In this document: piece by piece, positions 57,559 to 64,000 of the stretch
Layout of the letters: each line of letters starts with the position of its first letter
Numbering within the stretch: position 1 is the first letter of the stretch
Assembly: GCA_022841825.1 (NCBI GenBank)
Contig: JALHQT010000004.1
Coordinates: 1 to 64,000, forward strand
Origin: Anaerolineae bacterium
Lineage (GTDB): Bacteria > Chloroflexota > Anaerolineae > Aggregatilineales > Phototrophicaceae
DNA: 64,000 bases
Reading direction: 5' to 3'
The notes under the pieces: model-generated
Database searches by the model: none
What the model was told of the DNA's origin: nothing
Seen by the model: the letters and a program-made list of their open reading frames with translations, nothing else
Position numbers and translations under genes: made by a program

Positions 57559-58557
57559 CTATTTCTCGAACGCCGCGTCGAAAGCGACGTTGGACGACTT
57601 GAAGTCGTTCTTCTTGACCCACGCGCAGGCTTCCGCCGCGCCAAACTCGCGATCCATACCGCTGTCTTCCCACTCGACCGAGAGCGGTCCCGCGTAGCCC
57701 GCGCGGTTGAGCGCGCGGATCATCGCGTCCATGTCAAGATCGCCATGCCCAGGCGAGACGAAATCCCAGCCGCGGCGGTTATCGCCAAAGCCGAGATGTG
57801 AGCCGAGGATGCTGCGGGTGTTGTCCAGCTTGACCTTGCTGTCCTTGACGTGAACGTGATAAATGCGATCCGGGAAGCGGTCGATGAACTTCGTCGGGTC
57901 GAACAACTGATGGATGAAATGACTGGGGTCGAAGTTGAAGCCGAATGCCGGGCGATTGTTCAGCGCCGCCAGCGTCTTCTCCGCCGTGTAGATGTCGTAG
58001 GCGATCTCCGCCGGGTGTGCTTCGAGCGCCCAGCGCACGCCGACCTCGTCGAACACGTCGAGGATGGGGTTCCAGCGGTCAGCGAATTCGCGGTAGCCCG
58101 CGTCGATCATCGCGTCGCTCGTCGGCGGGAAGCGGTAGATCAAATGCCAGATCGGGCTGCCCGTGAAGCCGTTGACGACCTTGACGCCGAGCAATGCCGC
58201 CGCGCGCGCCGTGTTCGCCACCTCTTCCGCGCAGCGCCGCCGCACGCCTTCCGGGTCGCCATCGCCCCACAGGCGCGGCGAGAGGATGCTCTTGTGTCGC
58301 TCGTCGATCAGCGCATCAGCGACGCACTGCCCGACGAGATGCGTGCTGATGGCGAAGCACTTCAGCCCATGCTTCTCCAGAATGTCGTGGCGCGTGCGCA
58401 CGTAGCCATCATCCGAAAGCGCCTGCTCGGCATCGAAATGATCACCCCAGCACGCCAGCTCCAAGCCGTCGTAGCCAAAGCCCGCGGCTTTGCCCGCCAG
58501 CGTATCGAGCGTCAAATCCGCCCACTGCCCAGTAAATAGTGTGACTGACCTAGCCAT
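57559..58557 (-). CDS. Sugar phosphate isomerase/epimerase (xylose-isomerase-like TIM barrel)
   Basis: 332 residues. AP-endonuclease-2/IolE-like barrel with [25 protein letters not shown] (metal Glu), [13 protein letters not shown] (metal Asp/His), [10 protein letters not shown] and [13 protein letters not shown] (metal Glu). It probably isomerises or epimerises the sugar handled by the following dehydrogenase. The ATG at 58557 has AAGGA eight bases upstream. A TATAAT element is 65 bases ahead. Confidence 0.9.
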   Translation of the reverse strand: MARSVTLFTGQWADLTLDTLAGKAAGFGYDGLELACWGDHFDAEQALSDDGYVRTRHDILEKHGLKCFAISTHLVGQCVADALIDERHKSILSPRLWGDGDPEGVRRRCAEEVANTARAAALLGVKVVNGFTGSPIWHLIYRFPPTSDAMIDAGYREFADRWNPILDVFDEVGVRWALEAHPAEIAYDIYTAEKTLAALNNRPAFGFNFDPSHFIHQLFDPTKFIDRFPDRIYHVHVKDSKVKLDNTRSILGSHLGFGDNRRGWDFVSPGHGDLDMDAMIRALNRAGYAGPLSVEWEDSGMDREFGAAEACAWVKKNDFKSSNVAFDAAFEK

Positions 58558-58621
58558 GAAAAACATCCTTTCGTCTGTCAAGTCTTGATGACCCTAAAGT
58601 TATCCTTGGTCGCAAAGCGCA

Positions 58622-58627
58622 ATTATA
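58622..58627 (-). promoter_or_regulatory. Possible -10 element for the isomerase-dehydrogenase pair
   Basis: Perfect TATAAT on the minus strand, about 65 bases before the isomerase start and directly after the preceding gene. No convincing -35 at 17 bases. Confidence 0.3.
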
Positions 58628-58631
58628 CCTC

Positions 58632-59864
58632 TCATGCGACCCAGAAATTGAAACTAAACAAGGTTGCCAGAATGCCGAGCAGCAGAAGGCTGGCAATCGT
58701 CCAAAGGCGGTCGAACAACGGCGACTTACCCCATTGCGCCAGCACCAGAAAGATTGCCGGCACCGCGAGCGCATAGCGCAACTGTCCGTTGATGATTCCC
58801 CCTGTTGCGGTCAGGAGGATGGCACCAAAGCTGAAGAGGGCAACGTTGCGTTGGATGCGAACTGCCAGCACCGCCGTGACGACTGATAGTAGCAAGGAGC
58901 CGATCTCCAACGCAAAGTAGAGGCGAGTATCCGGCGCGGCGGCGGTCACGCCAATGACGCGGACGAACGCACGCCCCCATGCCTGCGCCGCCTCGATGAT
59001 GTCAAGCGTGCTGCGCCCGAAGAGTGCCTGCATAGCGATCGCCTCTTCGCCGAGGGTTACCCTCCAGATAGCGAGCATTACAACCGGCAGTCCAACCGCC
59101 ACGGCAGCAAGGAGAGCCGCCGGGGACAGGGTGATGCTGCGCCGTTCCGGAGTCCGCCCATAGTGCGCCCACCAGGTCAGCGCCAGCGGAAGTACCAGCG
59201 ACACGCCGACCAGGCGCACCCAGACGGCGACCGCCGCCAACAGGGCGGCTGCGATCAGGCGTTCACGACGCAGCAGTGACAGTGACGACAATGCAAGTGC
59301 CAGGAACAGCGCCTCAGAATAGACGGCGACCAGGAAGAATGCCGCTGGGAAAATCAACAGGTAATAGACTGCACGCCAGCCTGCCTCCACGCCGAGTGCG
59401 TCGCGCGTGAGATCAAAGAGCGCGACCAAGACAACCAACGCCGAAACGACAGAGATGACGATGCCCGCCAATGTGTGGGCGGGGATAGGTTCCATGCCCA
59501 GAGCAAGGAGTGGCGCGCCGACAACGCGCATCAACAATGGGTAGAGTGGCATGAAACCATAATTCACCGAGAGTTCGCGTCCATCGGCAACCTGGGCGCT
59601 GCTCATAAGCGGGTCGTCATATCCCACTGTGGCGATGGACAGATAGTATTGGGAGTCATCGCTGACCAGCGCATTCAAAAACGGGTCGCTTAGGTAGACA
59701 CGAGTGGCGATGGCTTCTGCAGTGGTCGAGCTTTCAGTCCAGGGAAAGACGGTATCGGGGCGCTGGGGCTGGAAGCGGAAGCCGACAAGGTTCATGAAGA
59801 GAGTCAACAACACAGCCCACCCTAACCAGAGAGCTGAAATATTGCGAAATAACTTAGCTGGCAT
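58632..59864 (-). CDS. Multi-pass mannosyltransferase-like protein (PIG-V-like GT-C)
   Basis: About 410 residues with ten or so helices. An outer loop after the first helix ends DDSQYYLSIATVGYDD (acidic motif), followed by NYGFMPLYPLLMRV and RLVGVSLVLPLALTWW, which resemble the PIG-V/GT76 mannosyltransferases. It probably uses a polyprenyl-phosphate sugar at the membrane. It sits directly after the dhaM fusion gene (21 bases with the ATG at 59864; a TTG at 59885 would touch its stop), an odd location for a glycan gene. Confidence 0.78.
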   Translation of the reverse strand: MPAKLFRNISALWLGWAVLLTLFMNLVGFRFQPQRPDTVFPWTESSTTAEAIATRVYLSDPFLNALVSDDSQYYLSIATVGYDDPLMSSAQVADGRELSVNYGFMPLYPLLMRVVGAPLLALGMEPIPAHTLAGIVISVVSALVVLVALFDLTRDALGVEAGWRAVYYLLIFPAAFFLVAVYSEALFLALALSSLSLLRRERLIAAALLAAVAVWVRLVGVSLVLPLALTWWAHYGRTPERRSITLSPAALLAAVAVGLPVVMLAIWRVTLGEEAIAMQALFGRSTLDIIEAAQAWGRAFVRVIGVTAAAPDTRLYFALEIGSLLLSVVTAVLAVRIQRNVALFSFGAILLTATGGIINGQLRYALAVPAIFLVLAQWGKSPLFDRLWTIASLLLLGILATLFSFNFWVA

Positions 59865-59885
59865 GATAAGGGTGTTCTCCGTCAA

Positions 59886-62363
59886 TCAAATCGATACTGA
59901 TTTCAGTTGCGCCTCGACTTCGCGCGCGGTCGGCAGCGCCAGGACTTCGCGCGCGAACGCTTGTGCATCCATGCTGCTCGTCTGGCGGATGATGTGCTTG
60001 ACTTCGGCAATACTTGGTGCGCTCATACTCAGTTCGTCCACGCCCAAGCCGATCAGGACGCGCGTCAGCAGCGGGTTGCCCGCCATCTCGCCACAGATGC
60101 CTACCCACTTGCCGCGCGCGTGTGCCGCATCCACCACCTGCTTGATGGCAGTCAGAAGGGCGGGCTGGAATGGAGTTGCCAGCGGCGTCACGCGCGCATT
60201 CCCACGATCTGCTGCCATGAGATACTGCGTCAGGTCGTTCGTCCCGATGGAGAAGAAATCGACCTTGTCGGCAAGCTGCGGCGCGCACAGCACCGCCGAC
60301 GGCACCTCGATCATGATGCCGACCTGCATGGTCGGATCGTATGGAGTGCATTCGGCGTCGAGTTCGGCGCGGATCTCGCGCATGAAGGCGTGGATCGCTT
60401 CAAGTTCTTCCAGTGTCCCAACCATCGGGAACATGACACGGATGTTGTGCTGCGCGCTGGTGCGGTAGATGGCGCGAATCTGTGCCCGCGCTAGCGGGCG
60501 GTCGCCAAGCCAGTAGCGGATGCCGCGATAGCCGAGGAAGGGGTTCTCTTCCGGCGGGATCTTGATATAGGAGATCGCCTTGTCGCCGCCTACATCGAGC
60601 GTGCGGATGATGATCGGGCGACCCTCTAACGCCTGTGCGACTGCGCCGTAAGCCAGAATCTGTTCCTCTTCAGTGGGTGCGCTTGCTCGTCCCATAAAGA
60701 GCAGCTCGGTGCGGAACAAACCGACGCCCTCCGCCCCCATCTCACGCAGTCGGGGCGCGTCTGCCGCCCCACCAACGTTGGCGGCGACTTCGATGCGCCG
60801 CCCGTCGCTCGTGTGTGCATCTTCGCGCACGGTCGTCAGCAGTACTTCGCGCTCGGCGCGTTCTGCGGCGATTTGTGCCTCGAACTCGGCGATCTGCGCA
60901 TCGGTCGGCTCGGTGTATACCCAACCGCGCCCGCCATCCACCACCACCCGCTGTCCGTGCTTAAGCGAGGAAAAACCCCCGCCCAAGCCCACGACCGCCG
61001 GAATGCCCATGCCGCGCGCGATGATCGCCGTGTGCGAGGTCGCGCCGCCTTGTTGTGTGAGGATGGCGAGGACGTTCTGCGGGTCAAGCATCGATGTTTC
61101 GGATGGGGCGAGGTCTTCCGCCGCGAGGATGCAGGGTTCGTCCAGGACGAGCGAACGCGCGCTGCCGGGGATCAGTTCTGCCAGCACTCGCCGCCCGACA
61201 TCGAGCACATCGACTGCCCGCCCTTGCAGGATGGGATTGGGCGCGGCGCGGTAGCGTCCTGCCAGCGCTTCGATTTCTGCCCACCATGCCGCCGCCGCCG
61301 AGACCTGATCCCGCGCAATCGCATCTTTTGCGGTTGTGTGCAGCCGGTCATCTTCCAGAATATACAGGTGCGCCTTGAAGATGTCCGCTTGGGTGTCATC
61401 GCCGCGCAGCTTTGCCTTCTCAAGCTCCGCTTGCAGCGCATTCATCACCCGATTTACTGCCATGACCAAAGCGATTTGTTCATCCTCAATGGGCTGCTTC
61501 AGCGCGCTGTCGATGACGGGAGGGTGTGTGCTTAGCAAATGCACGCGCGCAATGGCGATACCCTGGGCAGCCGCCACGCCCGCCAGTACGAACTTCTCAG
61601 GGGATGATGGTTGACCAGACGGCGACGTGGGCGCAGCCGTATCGTCATCGCCAAAGTTCTCGTTTGCGAGCGCCGCTAACGAATCGAGCAGGGCAGTCGC
61701 GCCCGCGCCGTCCGCAAAGAACTCGACGGCATCACCCTGTCGCATGTCCAACAGCATGACCTCGTTGATGTTGCGTCCGTCGGCGCTGCGTTCTCCCTTG
61801 CGGAGCGTGAGCTGTGCCGCGTGCTGCCCGGCAAGCGACACGATGCGGGCAGCAGGACGCGCATGGATGCCGAGTTTGTTGGGGATGGTGAGACTCAGGC
61901 GTTGTCCCGCGCTGGTGGGTGGCGGCGCGGCGACGACGGCTGTGGGGGGTTCTGCGATGCCGAGATGCTGGCGCTTCGCCAGCAGCGCGCCGTTCGCCGC
62001 CGCCATCACGCTCTCAGCGCTGCCACCGATTCGCGCCTGCACAGCCGCCGTCACCGCGCCTTCGGCAAATGGTGCCGCGCACAGGTGCAGATGAGGTCGC
62101 CATTCAGGGTCGAGCAGGTCGAGCGCGGTTTCCGCACTCATCAACGCGCTCCCCAGGTCCATCAGGATCACAACCCCATCGGGGGAGTAGACTTCGCTGA
62201 TCGCGTTCATGACGCGGATGGGGTCTGTGCCGATGGGGTTCTCCTCGTCGTCGATCCCACCCGCGACGGCAATTGATACTTGCCCTTGCGTCATCTGCGC
62301 GGCTAAATCGCGAACCCCTTCCGCCAGCTTCTGGCTGTGGGAGACGAGGACGATGCCGATCAT
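59886..62363 (-). CDS. dhaM: DhaM-HPr-enzyme I fusion, phosphoryl donor for dihydroxyacetone kinase
   Basis: 825 residues. Residues 1-130 are the mannose-type EIIA domain with phospho-His9 (LVSHSQKLAEG). Residues about 155-240 are HPr with His167 (GIHARPAA). Residues about 257-825 are a complete enzyme I: phospho-His444 (GGATSHTAII), the PEP-barrel motif IGTNDLTQYLMA and the Cys of GICGEMAGNP. PEP phosphorylates EI, then HPr, then EIIA, which rephosphorylates ADP bound to DhaL. E. coli DhaM carries only the N-terminal part of EI, so this version could be self-sufficient. The ATG at 62363 overlaps the dhaL stop by 4 bases. Confidence 0.92.
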   Translation of the reverse strand: MIGIVLVSHSQKLAEGVRDLAAQMTQGQVSIAVAGGIDDEENPIGTDPIRVMNAISEVYSPDGVVILMDLGSALMSAETALDLLDPEWRPHLHLCAAPFAEGAVTAAVQARIGGSAESVMAAANGALLAKRQHLGIAEPPTAVVAAPPPTSAGQRLSLTIPNKLGIHARPAARIVSLAGQHAAQLTLRKGERSADGRNINEVMLLDMRQGDAVEFFADGAGATALLDSLAALANENFGDDDTAAPTSPSGQPSSPEKFVLAGVAAAQGIAIARVHLLSTHPPVIDSALKQPIEDEQIALVMAVNRVMNALQAELEKAKLRGDDTQADIFKAHLYILEDDRLHTTAKDAIARDQVSAAAAWWAEIEALAGRYRAAPNPILQGRAVDVLDVGRRVLAELIPGSARSLVLDEPCILAAEDLAPSETSMLDPQNVLAILTQQGGATSHTAIIARGMGIPAVVGLGGGFSSLKHGQRVVVDGGRGWVYTEPTDAQIAEFEAQIAAERAEREVLLTTVREDAHTSDGRRIEVAANVGGAADAPRLREMGAEGVGLFRTELLFMGRASAPTEEEQILAYGAVAQALEGRPIIIRTLDVGGDKAISYIKIPPEENPFLGYRGIRYWLGDRPLARAQIRAIYRTSAQHNIRVMFPMVGTLEELEAIHAFMREIRAELDAECTPYDPTMQVGIMIEVPSAVLCAPQLADKVDFFSIGTNDLTQYLMAADRGNARVTPLATPFQPALLTAIKQVVDAAHARGKWVGICGEMAGNPLLTRVLIGLGVDELSMSAPSIAEVKHIIRQTSSMDAQAFAREVLALPTAREVEAQLKSVSI

Positions 62364-63010
62364 GACACGCCCGAGCCTTTGACGACATCGCGCAGCAGAC
62401 CGAGGATCAACGTGGCGGAAGTCGCGCCGGGATCCTGATGTCCCACGCTGCGTTCGCCCAGGTACGAGGCGCGCCCCTTTTTGGCGACCAGCGGAATCGT
62501 CGAGCGTACGCCCGCTTCGGCGGCGGCAACACAAGCGTCAAGCGCGTCCGACAGACCAGCGCCTGCTTCCAACTGTGATTTGAGCGCGTTCAGCGCCGGG
62601 ATGAGCGCATCGAGCATGGTTTTTTCGCCCACTTCGGCGCGTCCACGCTGGACGACGCCTTCGATCCCCTGCTCCATCAGCTTGACCAGATCCATCGGCT
62701 CAAGCTCCTGCCGCGCCTGCACCGCAGTGCTGGCACGCATGAAGAATGTGCCATAGAGCGGCCCGCTCGCGCCGCCCACGCTGGAGATGAGCGCCATTCC
62801 GCTGGTATTGAGGATGCTGCCGATGCTGGCATCCGCCATGCTCGGCAGCTTTTCCTTCACCTTGCCAAAGCCGCGCGCCATATTCAAGCCATGATCACCA
62901 TCGCCGATGGCAGCATCCAGCTCGGTCAGGTAAGCCTTCTGCGTTTCGAGGAGTGCGGCGCAGTTTTCCAGCCAGGTGATGACCTGCGCTTTCGTGATCA
63001 CGTCAGACAT
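62360..63010 (-). CDS. dhaL: Dihydroxyacetone kinase ADP-binding subunit DhaL
   Basis: 216 residues of the DhaL all-helical barrel. Mg-ADP ligands are in ELDAAIGDGDHGLNMARG; SSVGGASGPLYGTFF and the final DPGATSATLILGLL complete the nucleotide site. In PTS-type kinases the ADP stays bound as a coenzyme and is rephosphorylated by DhaM. In E. coli DhaL-ADP also activates DhaR. ATG at 63010 behind GGGGAG, five bases after dhaK. Confidence 0.93.
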   Translation of the reverse strand: MSDVITKAQVITWLENCAALLETQKAYLTELDAAIGDGDHGLNMARGFGKVKEKLPSMADASIGSILNTSGMALISSVGGASGPLYGTFFMRASTAVQARQELEPMDLVKLMEQGIEGVVQRGRAEVGEKTMLDALIPALNALKSQLEAGAGLSDALDACVAAAEAGVRSTIPLVAKKGRASYLGERSVGHQDPGATSATLILGLLRDVVKGSGVS

Positions 63011-63015
63011 CACGC

Positions 63016-64000
63016 TTAGACTCCCCAACGCAGGGCAGGCGTCGAGACGGGCGCATCCCAGAACTTCAGGATCTCGGCATCCGCCTTGACCAGCGTGATG
63101 GAGAAGCCCTGCATCTCCAGGGACGTGATGTAGGGTCCCACCAGCTTGCGGGCAATCGTGATGTCGCGCGCTTCGCATAGTTCCGCCAGCTTGCGATACA
63201 CCGCGTACAGCTCGCTGACGGGGGTGCCACCCATGCTGTTGACCAGCGCGATCACCGAGTCGCCCGCTTTGAATGGCTCGTCGATCACGTCACGCTCGAC
63301 CCAGGTCGCGTTTTCGCGATCCCATTCACGCAGTGTGCGCTTGTAGGCACCGTCATCCAGGATTTCGAGCGCCAGGGTCTCGACAATCGCATCGGCTGGA
63401 CGCAGCTTCTCGCGGTACTGCCCAGGCTCGCCATGAATGCCGATGCCGATCTCGACCTCATCTTCCGCCAGCGTAAAGGTCGGCTTGCCCGCTGCGGGGA
63501 CGATGCATGAGGTGAGCGCCATCCCCATCGAACGCCCGTAGGAGTTGACCTTGCGCGCCAGATCTGCACAGGCGTCCAGTCCGTAGCCCTCCTCCGCTGC
63601 CGCGCCGACCACCTTCTCCAGAATGACCGTCGTGCCGACGCCGCGCCGCCCGGCGGTATAGAGGCTGTCCTTGACCGCCACGTCGTCGTCCACGATGACG
63701 TTCTGCACTTTGATGCCTTCGCTGTGCACCATCTCGGCTGCCGTCTCGAAATTCAGCACATCACCGGTGTAGTTCTTGACGATGAACAGCACGCCCGCAT
63801 CGCTCGCGACGGCTTTTGCTGCCTCGTACATCTGGTCGGGGGTGGGGGAGGTGAAGACTTCGCCGGGGCAGGCGGCGGTCAGCATCCCGTGACCGACGAA
63901 ACCACCGTGCAGCGGCTCATGCCCGCTGCCGCCGCCAGAGATGATGGCAACCTTTCCCGCGAACGGCGCGCCGACGCGCGTGATGTACTTGGGGTCAAGC
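63016..64000 (-). CDS. dhaK: Dihydroxyacetone kinase substrate-binding subunit DhaK (5' end cut by window)
   Basis: About 327 residues are visible; the frame remains open to the window end, so only a short N-terminal piece is missing. Motifs: [42 protein letters not shown], and GIGIHGEPG, whose His binds dihydroxyacetone covalently as a hemiaminal. It accepts phosphate from DhaL-ATP to make dihydroxyacetone phosphate. First visible gene of the dhaK-dhaL-dhaM set. An internal ATG at 63885 is not the start. Confidence 0.93.
   Translation of the reverse strand, partial: LDPKYITRVGAPFAGKVAIISGGGSGHEPLHGGFVGHGMLTAACPGEVFTSPTPDQMYEAAKAVASDAGVLFIVKNYTGDVLNFETAAEMVHSEGIKVQNVIVDDDVAVKDSLYTAGRRGVGTTVILEKVVGAAAEEGYGLDACADLARKVNSYGRSMGMALTSCIVPAAGKPTFTLAEDEVEIGIGIHGEPGQYREKLRPADAIVETLALEILDDGAYKRTLREWDRENATWVERDVIDEPFKAGDSVIALVNSMGGTPVSELYAVYRKLAELCEARDITIARKLVGPYITSLEMQGFSITLVKADAEILKFWDAPVSTPALRWGV

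Overview
The window is about 60% G+C by eye and gene-dense, with no stretch over 300 bases lacking a gene. I recognised no rRNA, tRNA, CRISPR array, transposase or phage gene. The content suggests a free-living heterotroph of the Chloroflexota (Anaerolineae-like). Supporting features are very long multi-GAF histidine kinases, a Pro/Thr-rich exported protein with short TPTP-like runs, a bacterial Elp3, F420-type luciferase-like oxidoreductases, M42 peptidases, a sortase, many substrate-binding proteins whose signal peptides end in AQ(D/E), and short hairpin repeats between genes. This placement is an inference from content, not a phylogeny.

Layout. 0.1-14 kb: a carbamoylputrescine-amidase-like hydrolase, a membrane histidine kinase, a sulfatase-superfamily hydrolase, endonuclease III and a CgeB-like glycosyltransferase. 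Next comes a five-gene putrescine cluster (ydcS-patD-ydcT-ydcU-ydcV) and a GAF-PAS histidine kinase. 14-30.6 kb: an unbroken run of minus-strand genes. It holds three tandem M42 aminopeptidases, a Pro/Thr-rich anchored protein, a kinase-M23-aminotransferase fusion, Elp3, a small membrane protein, an orphan metal permease, a ferredoxin, a Crp-type regulator, a sortase, two methyltransferases and a GT-C glycosyltransferase. 30.8-40.4 kb: a dipeptide-type transporter without ATPases, two luciferase-like oxidoreductases, DUF4058 and TIGR04076 proteins, an M24 peptidase and an FAD oxidase. 40.5-45.6 kb: a seven-GAF NarX-type kinase facing its probable response regulator. 45.7-54.2 kb: a BMP-type (nucleoside/purine) ABC transporter followed by a three-domain xanthine-dehydrogenase-type hydroxylase. 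54.3-64 kb: dhaR, a Gfo/Idh dehydrogenase, a sugar isomerase/epimerase, a PIG-V-like mannosyltransferase, then dhaM-HPr-EI, dhaL and dhaK. The last is cut by the window end.

How genes work together. Three catabolic modules stand out. (1) YdcSTUV would import putrescine, and PatD would oxidise the 4-aminobutyraldehyde derived from it; the amidase at the left edge could make putrescine from N-carbamoylputrescine. (2) BmpA-like binding protein, RbsA-like ATPase and two permeases would feed a molybdenum hydroxylase, probably for purines or a related N-heterocycle. (3) DhaK-DhaL-DhaM form a PEP-dependent dihydroxyacetone kinase whose phosphoryl donor chain (EIIA, HPr and complete enzyme I) is one polypeptide. 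A DhaR-type regulator lies nearby.

The most unusual signals are four. The DhaR-like AAA+ domain has lost the GAFTGA loop, the Walker B glutamate and both arginine fingers. The kinase/M23/aminotransferase fusion has zinc ligands intact but no export signal. The three M42 genes overlap by 4 bp each. Three families of dispersed hairpin repeats occur, plus a related simple repeat that has inserted in frame into a glycosyltransferase gene.
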